A stretch of 64,000 nucleotides of DNA from Bradyrhizobium sp. 1 (GCF_023073315.1 NZ_JADPJH010000034.1:515343-579342); one strand, 5' to 3'; shown: positions 25,512-34,192, counted from the first letter of the stretch. Numbers and translations are program-made. The notes: generated by a model not told the origin, from the letters alone.

Positions 25512-26705
25512 TCACTCGCCCGGAACGAGGCGCCCGATCGGCGGCTGCGCCGGACGCCGCAGCTTGCGGCGCGACAGATAAAGCAAAATGCCGGTGACCG
25601 CGAACAGCGGCATCAGCGCCGCGGCGATCATGAAGGCGAGCTTTCCGGGCCAGCCCAAAATCGCACCGCAGTGGATATCGAGTACGCTCGCAATAGCCTT
25701 CTCGCCGAGCGTCTTGTCGGCATAGCGCTCCGCGGAGACCACCAGACCGGTAACAGCGTCGATGCGGAACTCATCGCGCACGGATTCGAGCTTCGAGTCC
25801 TTCTGCCACGACCGCATGCGTATCACCGTACCCGGACCGGCGGGCAGCGTCAGCAGTGCCCTGGAGAAGCGGCCGCCCTCCTCGCGCTGGAACGTCGACC
25901 ACGCGCGATCGAACCCCATCGCCTGAGCCGGCTCAGTGCGGTCAGCCGCGCGCGGCTGCTTTGTGGGCATCTTGGGCTGCATCTTCGCCGCGGCCATTTG
26001 CGGGCGCGACAGCAGCCAGGCGACGCCATCCTTGTACCAGTCGAACGCGTACCACAGCCCGGTCAGCGTCATCACCAGATAGACCGGCAGCACCCAGGTG
26101 CCGATCACCGCATGCAGCGAGCGATGCAATCCGCGCCCGCTGAGACCGAGATTGGGCTTCAGCCACATCCTCACGCTGCCGGCACGGCGGGGCCAGCGCA
26201 GCACGAGGCCCGAAATGAGCATGACGATCAGGCCGAGCGCGGCGATGCCGGTGATCTGACGCCCCCAGCCCTTGGCGTCGCCGGGAATGAGCAGCCAGCG
26301 ATGCAGCCTGCGGACGGTCGCAAAGAACTCCTCACCTCGCGGCGTACCGAGAGCGCGCGCATCATAGGGATCGACATAGAGCGACGACGGCCGCGCGCCC
26401 TGCTCGTCGCGGGCAAAGCGGAGACGCACCGCGGCGGACGGGTCGCTCGCCAGCGTGACAGCGGAGACCTTGCCGACGTCCTGCGCGGCTGACAGGCGCG
26501 CGATCAATTCGTCCGGCATCAGCACCGGCGCCGCCCGTGGCGCGACGTGCATGATGTCGGCGTTCAGATGATCGACGATCTCATCCTCGAAGCTCATGAT
26601 AGCGCCGGTCAGCGCGATCAGGGCCAGCAGCAGCGCGAGCACGAGGCCAGCGATGGAATGGACCTGGTGGAGGGCGGCCTTGATGTGATGCCCCACCCTA
26701 CTCAT
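25512..26705 (-). CDS. PepSY-associated transmembrane protein (iron-uptake reductase-like)
   Basis: An inner-membrane protein of 397 residues with about four membrane helices: LVLALLLALIALTGAIMSF near the N-terminus, ITGIAALGLIVMLISGLVLRWPRR, WVLPVYLVMTLTGLWYAFDWY, and LAFMIAAALMPLFAVTGILLYLSRRKLR. Conserved histidines at HQVHSIAG and in RRLHRWLLI fit the PepSY_TM (PiuB/FsrB-type) family, linked to reduction of ferric siderophores or flavin-dependent electron transfer. The ATG at 26705 overlaps the end of the upstream binding-protein gene by 8 bases. It is the last gene of an iron operon with a TonB receptor. Confidence 0.85.
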   Translation of the reverse strand: MSRVGHHIKAALHQVHSIAGLVLALLLALIALTGAIMSFEDEIVDHLNADIMHVAPRAAPVLMPDELIARLSAAQDVGKVSAVTLASDPSAAVRLRFARDEQGARPSSLYVDPYDARALGTPRGEEFFATVRRLHRWLLIPGDAKGWGRQITGIAALGLIVMLISGLVLRWPRRAGSVRMWLKPNLGLSGRGLHRSLHAVIGTWVLPVYLVMTLTGLWYAFDWYKDGVAWLLSRPQMAAAKMQPKMPTKQPRAADRTEPAQAMGFDRAWSTFQREEGGRFSRALLTLPAGPGTVIRMRSWQKDSKLESVRDEFRIDAVTGLVVSAERYADKTLGEKAIASVLDIHCGAILGWPGKLAFMIAAALMPLFAVTGILLYLSRRKLRRPAQPPIGRLVPGE

Positions 26706-27720
26706 CGAAGCCAACCTTCTTGATCAGCGCGATCGCAGCCTGCTGACGTGCGGCGATCTGGTCGATCGGCGTCGCGTCGGCGATGAACGAGCCCATTTCG
26801 GCAACGACGGGCGCACGCTCCGCCAAAGCGAGCACGGGATACTCCAGCTCGGCGGCAGCAAAAATCCGCTGCGCTGCCGGCGTGACAAGGAATTCGAGGA
26901 ATTGTCGCGCGCCGGCCGGATGCGGTGCGTGCTTCGCGATCGCCGCGCCGGTGAGGTTCACATGCGTGCCGCCGCCCGTGAATGTCGTCGGCACCGTCTT
27001 GACCTTCATCGCCCAGGTGCGCCAGTCGGCCCCTTCCCGTCCGTCACGCAATTGCGCCAATGCCACGGTATTTCCGATGCCGATCTCGCAAACGCCTTGC
27101 GCGATCTCGCGGATTACGTCGTTGTCCTTGCCATCGGGCTTGTGGGCGAGATTGGCCTTCAGGCCGGCAAGCCAGGCCTCCGTCGCGGCTTCGCCGTGAT
27201 GGACGAGATAGGCCGCAACCAGCGCGACATTGTTCTGATGCAGCGGCGAGCGCATGCATAGTTTGCCCCGCCATTTGGAATCGACGAGGTCCTCATAGTC
27301 GATCGCCGCGAGCGCGCTGTCATTGCGCGCAAATACGACGCGCGGGCGGATGGCAAGCGTAACCCATTGCGCACCGCCACCGTGGAGATTTGCCGGAACA
27401 GCCTGCTCGATCAGCCCCGACGACATAGCCTGCGTCAGGCCGCGGGCCGAGAGCTGGGTCGTCTTGTCCAGCCCGATCGTCAGCAGGACATCGGCGAGCG
27501 ACGCCTCGCCGTCCGACACCAGGCGTTTGACGAGGCTGTCTTCGACGAAGACGATTTTCGCCCTGATACCGCTGGCGGCCGTGAAAGCTGCAACGACAGG
27601 TTCGACCAGGGCAGCCTCCCTGGTCGAATAGAGCGTGATCTCCTCGGCGCGGCTCGCGGCCGCAGTGCAGGCAGACGCCAGCGCGATCAGGGCCGCGGTG
27701 GCTTTTTGCCGCACGGTCAT
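26698..27720 (-). CDS. Iron-type ABC substrate-binding protein (FutA/Fbp-like)
   Basis: A periplasmic binding protein of 340 residues with signal peptide MTVRQKATAALIALASACTAAASRAEE. The opening ITLYSTREAALVEPVVAAFTAASG and the block LADVLLTIGLDKTTQLSARG match ferric-ion binding proteins. The adjacent-tyrosine pair that coordinates iron in FbpA is not present, so the ligand may be chelated iron or something else. No permease or ATPase gene is in the operon. The flanking TonB receptor and PepSY protein suggest the protein passes iron between the outer-membrane and inner-membrane steps. It starts 2 bases after the receptor stop. Confidence 0.8.
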   Translation of the reverse strand: MTVRQKATAALIALASACTAAASRAEEITLYSTREAALVEPVVAAFTAASGIRAKIVFVEDSLVKRLVSDGEASLADVLLTIGLDKTTQLSARGLTQAMSSGLIEQAVPANLHGGGAQWVTLAIRPRVVFARNDSALAAIDYEDLVDSKWRGKLCMRSPLHQNNVALVAAYLVHHGEAATEAWLAGLKANLAHKPDGKDNDVIREIAQGVCEIGIGNTVALAQLRDGREGADWRTWAMKVKTVPTTFTGGGTHVNLTGAAIAKHAPHPAGARQFLEFLVTPAAQRIFAAAELEYPVLALAERAPVVAEMGSFIADATPIDQIAARQQAAIALIKKVGFDE

Positions 27721-27722
27721 CG

Positions 27723-30053
27723 CTAGAACTTCACCGTTGCCGACAGCGACACGCGACGCGCGTCGCCGATCGCGACGTTCAGGTTGTTGACGGCGGAGGG
27801 ATAGTAGACGGTGTCGAACAGGTTCTTGACGTTGAACTGGTAGATCACCGGCGTGTTCTGGTATTTCGTCTCATAGGTCGCGAAAATATCGGCGACCACA
27901 TAGGACGGCAGGAAGAAGCTGTTGATGGCATCACCGGGACGGTCGCCGACATAGCGCGCGCCGCCGCCGAGACGGAGCTGGCCCGGCAAAGCCGTGCCGA
28001 AGTCATAGACCAGATAGAGCGAAGCCGTGTTCAGCGCGACGTTCTGCAACTTCCTGCCGAGCAGCGTGACATCCTCGGACTCCGTCACCCGCGCGTCGGT
28101 GTAGCCATAGCTGCCGATCAAAGCCCAGCTGTCGGTGAGCCTGCCAGTGACATCCAACTCGATGCCGCGCGAGCGGGCACGGCCGACGGTGTGGAGTTCC
28201 ACTACGTTCGCGCTGTTGGTCTTCGTCGTCTGCACATTCTTCTTGTCGAGATCGTAGAGCGCCAGCGTACCGGAAATGCGCTTGTTCAGATCGAACTTGA
28301 TGCCGGTCTCGTACGACACTCCCTCTTCCGGCGCGACGTTGGAATCGACAAAGACGCCGATCGGCGCAATTGTCGAATTCGGCTTCAGCGACTGCGTGTA
28401 GCTCGCATAGAGCGATATCTCGTCGGTCAGCTTGAAAATGGCGCCGCCGAGCGGGAGCACCTTGTCCTGGGATACGTTGGTGTTGGTGACGAAGGGTTTT
28501 CCGCGCCCGGCGATCTGGTCGTAGTCCATGTAGCGCACGCCGCCGACCAGCGCGAACCGTTCAGTTAGATGCAGCGTGTCCTGGACGAACAACGACCATT
28601 GGCCGAGCTTATCGGTCTGGGCACTGTCGGGGTTCGACACGGTCGTCCCCGGCCCGACCAGCCCATAGACGGGATTGTAGACATTGATGGCGGGGGTCGC
28701 CTGCCGGATCAGATTGTCGCGGTAGATGGTGCGATACTGGCCGTCGCCGCCGAACACCACGTCGTTGCGCATATTGCCGAGCCAGAACCCGCCCGAGACA
28801 TAGGACGTTCCATAGCTGACATTGCTGAGCGAGCCCTGCGTGCCGTCATTGCTGCGCGTCTCGACGCCGGTCGTAAAGTTGAGGGTGGAGATGCGGAGCT
28901 GGTTGGCGCTGAAGGTTTCGGTGTTGTAGCTGTAGCCGGCGTAGAGCTTCCAGTCCTGATTGAAGCGGTGCTCGATCGAGGTCTGGATCAGGTCGGATGT
29001 GCCCCACGTGTTGTTGAAGGGCTCGTCGAGCCGGCGCGTGGAGGGCACCGCCAGCGGCGCCTTGGTCACCGGGTTGAACGCCGTGCCGCGATCGAACGGA
29101 TAGATGAACTCGCGGTGTTCGTAGTTGAGCTGCACCGTGGTGTCCTGGCCGTACCAGGCCAGTGACGGCGCTACCAGCATTTCGCGGTGGCGGCCGAAAT
29201 TCCGCCAATAGTCCTCGCTGACACCGTAGCCGATGAAGCGATAGGCAAGGCCCTGGTCGCCGATCGGACCGGTGACGTCGAGCAGGCCATCGGCGCCGGT
29301 TTTAGAGGCACTGAAGGCCGAACCAAGCAGCGTGACCGAACCGTGCTGATACAGCTCCGGACGCTTGCTGATGGTGTTGACGATGCCGCCGGGGTCCATG
29401 ATGCCGTAGAGCAGCGAGGCCGGCCCCTTCAGCACCTCGACGCTCTCAACCGCGGAACTAAAGCTGCGACCCTGCACCAGCGGCATGCCGTTGCGCATGA
29501 TCGAGCCGTCGCGGTTGTCGCCAAAGCCGCGGCGGATCACGGCGTCCTGGCTGCCGGCGAGCGTGTTGGTCTGGGTGATGCCGGAGACGTTGATCAGCAC
29601 ATCGTCGATGTTGCGCGGGAGCTGGTCCTTCAGCACCTGCTCGGGCACGACGTTAACGGCCTGCGACGTATCGAGCGGCGAAGCGCCGCTGCGCAGCGTG
29701 GTCGAGCTCGGCATCGCGCGGTAGCCGAGCTTGGCGGCTTGCTGTGCGGCAGCTGCAGCAGCTGCGCGCTCCGAGAGCGTCTGCACCGCGGGGGCGGGAT
29801 TGCGATTGCGCTGTCGCGCGGCGGTTTGCGTGCGCCGCGGAGACTGCTCCGATGCGCGCGCCGGCTTCGGCCGCTGCACAGGAGCCTCAACCGCCACCGG
29901 CGGCAGCGCCGATTGCGCCAGTGCGCTCGTCGTGTTGAAGGGGGATTCGGCAAGCAACACCGCTGCACCGATAAGAAGACCTGCACGGCTCTTGCCGGCA
30001 CGATGACGACGGCCGCGGACACGCTGGCCATCCAGATGGGCACGCACTTTCAT
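27723..30053 (-). CDS. TonB-dependent siderophore receptor
   Basis: A 776-residue outer-membrane receptor. The N-terminus is basic and Ala/Pro-rich with a signal segment (AGLLIGAAVLLAESPFNTTSALAQ) and a TonB-box-like stretch LPPVAVEAP. The plug domain runs from about SQAVNVVPEQVLKDQLPRNIDDVL to IVNTISKRP, including VESVEVLKGPASLLYG. A 22-strand barrel ends SLSATVKF, with the terminal Phe needed for assembly. It resembles FhuA/FoxA receptors for ferric hydroxamate siderophores, but the ligand cannot be fixed from sequence. It heads the operon with the binding protein and the PepSY protein. Possible iron-control boxes lie 70-105 bases upstream. Confidence 0.92.
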   Translation of the reverse strand: MKVRAHLDGQRVRGRRHRAGKSRAGLLIGAAVLLAESPFNTTSALAQSALPPVAVEAPVQRPKPARASEQSPRRTQTAARQRNRNPAPAVQTLSERAAAAAAAQQAAKLGYRAMPSSTTLRSGASPLDTSQAVNVVPEQVLKDQLPRNIDDVLINVSGITQTNTLAGSQDAVIRRGFGDNRDGSIMRNGMPLVQGRSFSSAVESVEVLKGPASLLYGIMDPGGIVNTISKRPELYQHGSVTLLGSAFSASKTGADGLLDVTGPIGDQGLAYRFIGYGVSEDYWRNFGRHREMLVAPSLAWYGQDTTVQLNYEHREFIYPFDRGTAFNPVTKAPLAVPSTRRLDEPFNNTWGTSDLIQTSIEHRFNQDWKLYAGYSYNTETFSANQLRISTLNFTTGVETRSNDGTQGSLSNVSYGTSYVSGGFWLGNMRNDVVFGGDGQYRTIYRDNLIRQATPAINVYNPVYGLVGPGTTVSNPDSAQTDKLGQWSLFVQDTLHLTERFALVGGVRYMDYDQIAGRGKPFVTNTNVSQDKVLPLGGAIFKLTDEISLYASYTQSLKPNSTIAPIGVFVDSNVAPEEGVSYETGIKFDLNKRISGTLALYDLDKKNVQTTKTNSANVVELHTVGRARSRGIELDVTGRLTDSWALIGSYGYTDARVTESEDVTLLGRKLQNVALNTASLYLVYDFGTALPGQLRLGGGARYVGDRPGDAINSFFLPSYVVADIFATYETKYQNTPVIYQFNVKNLFDTVYYPSAVNNLNVAIGDARRVSLSATVKF

Positions 30054-30125
30054 TCCACTTCAAGTCAAGAACGTTGAAGTTTGGGCCTGTAACAGTCGCT
30101 GTATGCGAAGAGAACCGTAAGCGGC

Positions 30126-30157
30126 GTTGAATCACTCTAGTGTTGAATCGTTCTAAG
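30126..30157. promoter_or_regulatory. Tandem ICE-like boxes upstream of the siderophore receptor
   Basis: Two imperfect 16-base direct repeats, GTTGAATCACTCTAGT and GTTGAATCGTTCTAAG. Read on the minus strand the second gives TTAGAACGATTCAA, close to the iron control element TTAGAA-N3-TTCTAA bound by Irr in Bradyrhizobium. The position fits iron control of the receptor operon. The rest of 30054-30477 holds only the marR operator and promoter region and no gene that I recognise. Confidence 0.5.
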
Positions 30158-30430
30158 TGTGAGCACGATCGGATGACGACGCATCGATCCAGATTGCGAT
30201 GCTTTGATGGGCAGAAATCGCAGCGTCGAGATTGGAACACGAGTTGAGCACGCCTGCACATTGTCGATGCTGACCACTGTCATCGATGACGCGACATCTT
30301 CGGCGAGTGCGTGGCGACGCGACGCGATGTCGCACAATCATTCGGATAACCGGCGACCGCGCTCAACTTCTCCATGTCGTCATCGCGACAGCAGCGCCCC
30401 TGATCACGCCATTTTGTTCAGACTTACTAC

Positions 30431-30456
30431 ACAGATAATCTTTACAGTTTATCTGT
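30431..30456. promoter_or_regulatory. Inverted repeat ACAGATAA-N10-TTATCTGT upstream of marR
   Basis: Perfect 8-bp arms at 30431-30438 and 30449-30456 lie 21 bases before the ATG of the MarR gene. A GATAAT hexamer within the left arm could be a -10 box. It is most likely the operator by which this MarR controls its own operon. Confidence 0.6.
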
Positions 30457-30477
30457 CTATATGCCATTCGATCCGGC

Positions 30478-30930
30478 ATGATCAATTCATCGGACCAACG
30501 CCCCTCCGCACGCGCCGGCGCGCTCGCTGAAGACCTTCGGTCGCTGGTCGGAAAGCTGAAGCGCCGGCTGCGGGAACAGGCAGGTCAAGGCGACCTGGCA
30601 CCCTCACAGGTGTCGATCCTGTTGCGTCTGGAGAAGGATGGCCCTGCAACGGTATCGAGCCTGGCACGGTCCGAGGGAATGCGTCCGCAATCAATGAGCA
30701 CCGCGGTCGCGGCTCTTCAGGCCGCGGGCCTGGTCATTGGCGCACCCGATCCGGAGGATGGCCGCCAAACCATCCTGTCGCTGACAAAGGCGTGCCGCGA
30801 CTGGATCCGGGTCGGCCGCGCCGCCCGGCAGGATTGGCTGTCGCGCACCATTTCGACACGGCTCTCTTTACGGGAGCAAGACGAACTGGCGGTCGCCGTC
30901 TCTTTGCTCAAGCGGCTTGTCGACGATTGA
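30478..30930 (+). CDS. MarR family transcriptional regulator
   Basis: A 150-residue winged-helix protein. The recognition region is TVSSLARSEGMRPQSMSTAVAALQAAGLV and the wing is APDPEDGRQTILSLTKA. It heads an operon whose later genes encode an isochorismatase-fold protein, a small membrane protein and an MFS exporter. It probably represses the operon until the exported or degraded compound binds. The ATG at 30478 is supported by the operator just upstream. The stop precedes the next start by 52 bases. Confidence 0.85.
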   Translation: MINSSDQRPSARAGALAEDLRSLVGKLKRRLREQAGQGDLAPSQVSILLRLEKDGPATVSSLARSEGMRPQSMSTAVAALQAAGLVIGAPDPEDGRQTILSLTKACRDWIRVGRAARQDWLSRTISTRLSLREQDELAVAVSLLKRLVDD

Positions 30931-30982
30931 CGCGGCTCCGCGGCATCCACCGCGCGGAACAGGCAGCTGCCGGAAGGATACG

Positions 30983-31567
30983 ATGATGGCTCTCACGACG
31001 CTCGACCCGATCACCGCCCTCATTGTCGTCGACCTGCAACGCGGCATCGTCGGCTCGACTCTCGTCCATGCTATGGGTGATGTCGTGGGCGATGTCGTGC
31101 AACGCTCTTGCGCGCTGGCCGCTGCGTTTCGGCGGCATCGCCTGCCGGTCGCGCTGGTCAACGTCGATGGCGGAGCGCCGGGCCGCACCGAGCGGCCGCG
31201 TGCCGGTGGTCCGTTCCCCGACGGATGGACCACTCTCATTCCAGAGCTCGATCAGCAGCCCGGCGATATCGCCGTGACCAAGCGGACCTGGGGGGCATTC
31301 GCCAGCACCGATCTCGAAAGCCAGCTGCGATCGCGCGGCGTCACGCAGGTCGTCATCGCCGGCGTCGCGACCGGCACTGGCGTCGAGTCCACCGCGCGCC
31401 AGGCCTACGAGGCGGGTTTCAATGTCACCCTTGCCACCGACGCGATGACCGATCCGCGTCGCGAGGCTCACGACTACAGCATCGCAAACGTCTTTCCGCG
31501 GCTCGGCGAGAGCGGCACGACGCAGGCGATCATCGAATTATTGGCAACACGGAGCGCGCAGGCATGA
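30983..31567 (+). CDS. Isochorismatase-fold hydrolase lacking the catalytic cysteine
   Basis: A cytoplasmic protein of 194 residues with the isochorismatase/cysteine hydrolase fold. The catalytic Asp (D17, ALIVVDLQRG) and Lys (K100, AVTKRTWGAF) are in place. The nucleophile position, normally Cys in an AT-N-x-C-V-E motif, is G133 in GVATGTGVESTAR. It therefore cannot be an ordinary amidase of the family and may act like true isochorismatases, which hydrolyse a vinyl ether without Cys. The ATG at 30983 follows GGAAGGA. It overlaps the next gene by four bases (ATGA). Confidence 0.82.
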   Translation: MMALTTLDPITALIVVDLQRGIVGSTLVHAMGDVVGDVVQRSCALAAAFRRHRLPVALVNVDGGAPGRTERPRAGGPFPDGWTTLIPELDQQPGDIAVTKRTWGAFASTDLESQLRSRGVTQVVIAGVATGTGVESTARQAYEAGFNVTLATDAMTDPRREAHDYSIANVFPRLGESGTTQAIIELLATRSAQA

Positions 31568-31893
31568 ACTGGCTTCATCTCGTTTCTTATTTCTTCGGCG
31601 GCGCATTTCTGGCGAATGCCATTCCGCATCTCGTCAGTGGCCTGCGAGGAGAGCCATTCCAGAGCCCGTTCGCGCAGCCGCGGGGAGAAGGACTATCCTC
31701 GTCAACGGTCAACGTGCTCTGGGGCTTTTTCAACGTCATCGTCGGGTATCTCCTCGTCTGTCGGGTCGGAGAGTTCGCCCTGATGGACACGCGCGATGTC
31801 GCCGCGCTCGGATGCGGCGCCCTGCTCCTCAGCCTGTTTTGCGCGCGACACTTCGGCCGGTTCCACGGCGGCAATACGCCAACGAGTTCGTGA
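31564..31893 (+). CDS. Small membrane protein in the marR/MFS operon
   Basis: A 109-residue protein with three hydrophobic stretches: WLHLVSYFFGGAFLANAIPHLVSG, LWGFFNVIVGYLLVC and ALGCGALLLSLFCARHFG. I do not recognise a family beyond a small inner-membrane protein. It overlaps the upstream hydrolase gene by ATGA and the downstream MFS gene by GTGA, so it is translated as part of the operon. It might assist or modify the exporter; that is inference from coupling alone. Confidence 0.7.
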   Translation: MNWLHLVSYFFGGAFLANAIPHLVSGLRGEPFQSPFAQPRGEGLSSSTVNVLWGFFNVIVGYLLVCRVGEFALMDTRDVAALGCGALLLSLFCARHFGRFHGGNTPTSS

Positions 31894-33119
31894 GCGTGGC
31901 GACCGCGGGCACATTCCGCTCACTGCGGAACTACAACTACCGCGTCTGGGCGGCGGGCGCGCTGGTGTCCAATACCGGAACGTGGATGCAGCGTGCCGCC
32001 CAGGACTGGCTCGTTCTCACCGAGCTGACACAGCATAATGCGTCGGCCGTGGGCGTGGTGATGGCGCTCCAGTTCGGACCACAGCTCCTGCTGATGCCGT
32101 GGACGGGGTTTGCGGCCGACCACTTCAACCAGCGACGACTTCTGATCGCGACACAGGCGACGATGGGCGTGCTGGCACTTGCCCTTGGCCTTCTCACCAT
32201 CACCGGCCTGGTGCAGCTCTGGCACGTCTACGCGTTCGCCTTCCTGTTCGGCTGCACTGCTGCCTTCGACGCCCCGGTGCGCCAGACGTTCGTGGCCGAG
32301 CTCGTCGGCGACCGCGATCTCTCCAACGCCATCGCGCTCAACTCAACGTCCTTTAACGCCGCGCGGATGATCGGGCCCGCGATCGCGGGAATCATCATCG
32401 CTTCGATCGGCACCGGATGGGCATTCCTGCTCAATGCCGCATCCTTCATGGCAGTCCTTAGCTCGCTCGCCTTGCTGCGCAGCTCGGAGCTTCGCCCGAA
32501 CGCGCGGGCCGTCCGGACCAAGGGCGGCATGACGGAGGGTTTTCACTACGTCTGGTCGCGCAGGGATCTCAGGGCGATCATGATCATGCTGTTCTTGATC
32601 GGCACGTTTGGGCTGAACTTCCCGATCTTCATCTCGACCATGGCGGTCACCGTCTTCCACACCGATGCGCGCGGCTTCGGCCTGCTGTCGTCGACGATGG
32701 CGGTCGGCACGATCTCGGGCGCATTGCTGGCCGCAGGGCGCGCCCAGCCGCGGTTCGTCTCGCTGCTGTTGGGGGCTGCGACTTTTGGAGCGGGTTGCAC
32801 GCTGGCTGCGCTTGCGCCTAGTTCCTGGCTGTTCGGCGCCGCTCTGGTCGTGATCGGTGGCGCCGCACTGACGGTCACCAATACTTCGAATGCCATGATG
32901 CAGCTCTCCACCGAACCGAGGATGAGGGGGCGCGTGATGGCCCTACGCCTCGGCGTCGCGCTCGGCGGCACGCCCATCGGCGCGCCGATCGTCGGATGGG
33001 TGGCGGACCATCTCGGCCCCCGCTGGGCACTCAGCATCGGCGCGATCGCGGGCTTTGCGGCAGCGCTCGTGGCGGTCCGCGCCATGTCGGCCCGCGCCCT
33101 GGACGATTGCCGCAGCTAA
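31890..33119 (+). CDS. MFS transporter (EntS/DHA3-like)
   Basis: A 409-residue transporter with about 12 membrane segments. RNYNYRVWAAGALVSNTGTWMQRAAQDWLVLTEL and PWTGFAADHFNQRRLL are typical of the EntS-like group, many of which export siderophores or drugs. ALNSTSFNAARMIGPAIAG is the matching central motif. The GTG start at 31890 is chosen because it overlaps the upstream stop as GTGA; an in-frame ATG at 31812 would overlap the previous gene by 82 bases. It is the last gene of the marR operon. The pairing with an isochorismatase-like protein hints at an aromatic or siderophore-like substrate. Confidence 0.85.
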   Translation: MSVATAGTFRSLRNYNYRVWAAGALVSNTGTWMQRAAQDWLVLTELTQHNASAVGVVMALQFGPQLLLMPWTGFAADHFNQRRLLIATQATMGVLALALGLLTITGLVQLWHVYAFAFLFGCTAAFDAPVRQTFVAELVGDRDLSNAIALNSTSFNAARMIGPAIAGIIIASIGTGWAFLLNAASFMAVLSSLALLRSSELRPNARAVRTKGGMTEGFHYVWSRRDLRAIMIMLFLIGTFGLNFPIFISTMAVTVFHTDARGFGLLSSTMAVGTISGALLAAGRAQPRFVSLLLGAATFGAGCTLAALAPSSWLFGAALVVIGGAALTVTNTSNAMMQLSTEPRMRGRVMALRLGVALGGTPIGAPIVGWVADHLGPRWALSIGAIAGFAAALVAVRAMSARALDDCRS

Positions 33120-33128
33120 AAAGCGATC

Positions 33129-34016
33129 TTATGCGATGGCAGGGCTGGTCAGCTGGTCTAGCTTCGCCTTGAGCGCAGCGCCATCAGACGATGCCCGCAG
33201 CGGCGGCCGCACACGCACCCAGCTTGCATCGCCCGTTTGCGCCGCGAGAATCGCCTTCAGCGTCGCGAGGAAGGATGGTGACTTGACCACGATATCGACC
33301 GCGGCCTGCATGCGTGCTTCGACGTCCTTGCCGTCGATCATCGCCTTGACCAGCTCGGGCGCGATGTTGGCCATGCCGCAGATGGTGCCGGCACCGCCGC
33401 CGGCAATCGCGCGGGTGATATCGGTTTCATTGCCGACGGTGATGGCGAGCTCGGGTGCCGCGGCACGGAACGCCTGGAACTGCTTGAAGTCGCCGCTGGA
33501 GTCTTTCAGGCCGGCAACCACTTTGCCGTAACGCTTGCGCAAGCTCGCGGCGACGCTAATCGGGATCGCAACGCCCGAGACCTGCGGGATGTGATAGAGA
33601 TAGGCCCGCAGGCGATCGTCCGCGACGCTGTCGATGATCGCGGCGAAGGCGTCCTCGATGCCCTCAGGCGTGACACTGCGATCGAAGTACGGCGGCAGAT
33701 ACAGCAGGTGACGCAGGCCGAGGCCGAGCACGGCGCGCGTCAGCGCGATACTGTCGCTGATCGCAGCGAAGCCGCCGCCGATTCCGATCCGCTCCGGCGC
33801 AATACCAGCCTTGAGCACGGCTTCGATGGTCGCGACGCGCTCGGCGACGTTGAACGAGGTGCCCTCGCCGGTGGTGCCGAACAGCACGACACCCTCGACA
33901 CCTTTGCTGAAGAGCTGCCTGGCGTGCGCGGCGAGCTTTGCGGTGTCCACACTGCCATCCATCGCCAGCGGCGTCGCCGACGCCACCCAGAACCCGCGAA
34001 TTGCCTCCGTCATCAC
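33129..34016 (-). CDS. DapA/NanA family aldolase or dehydratase
   Basis: A 295-residue class I aldolase-fold enzyme. The family signature LFGTTGEGTSFNVAER is present, with the conserved tyrosine Y141 (LYHIPQVSG) and the Schiff-base lysine K171 (GLKDSSGD). It is not clearly dihydrodipicolinate synthase: the gene is divergent from a GlcD-type dehydrogenase and its GntR regulator, which suggests breakdown of a hydroxy- or keto-acid. Candidate reactions are 4-hydroxy-2-oxoglutarate aldolase or a keto-deoxy sugar acid dehydratase. The operator at 34105-34127 may control both directions. Confidence 0.82.
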   Translation of the reverse strand: MMTEAIRGFWVASATPLAMDGSVDTAKLAAHARQLFSKGVEGVVLFGTTGEGTSFNVAERVATIEAVLKAGIAPERIGIGGGFAAISDSIALTRAVLGLGLRHLLYLPPYFDRSVTPEGIEDAFAAIIDSVADDRLRAYLYHIPQVSGVAIPISVAASLRKRYGKVVAGLKDSSGDFKQFQAFRAAAPELAITVGNETDITRAIAGGGAGTICGMANIAPELVKAMIDGKDVEARMQAAVDIVVKSPSFLATLKAILAAQTGDASWVRVRPPLRASSDGAALKAKLDQLTSPAIA

Positions 34017-34104
34017 ACCACCCTTTGTTGCAGCCTCGGACTAAGCCGCTGATCCCTCAACGATCTTGACGGCTGCCCGAGTCATTGTTTTTGCTTTACT
34101 TTTT

Positions 34105-34127
34105 ATCTTGTACCTTACATACAAGAT
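34105..34127. promoter_or_regulatory. Perfect inverted repeat ATCTTGTA-N7-TACAAGAT (probable GntR operator)
   Basis: Arms at 34105-34112 and 34120-34127 lie between the dapA-like gene and the glcD-like gene. The TTGTA/TACAA core resembles FCD-type GntR operators. The GntR gene at 35614 belongs to the same operon and is the likely binder. Confidence 0.6.
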
Positions 34128-34192
34128 GGACGCAAATCCTTTCCACAGTCACGGCGCGCATGAGGCGCAGCCGAATCCAGAGGAGGTCTCGC

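Noticed and set aside
33129..34016. Calling the DapA-family gene dihydrodipicolinate synthase (dapA)
   Set aside because: Catalytic Tyr and Lys are shared across the superfamily, and the context (hydroxyacid dehydrogenase and GntR) points to catabolism rather than lysine synthesis.
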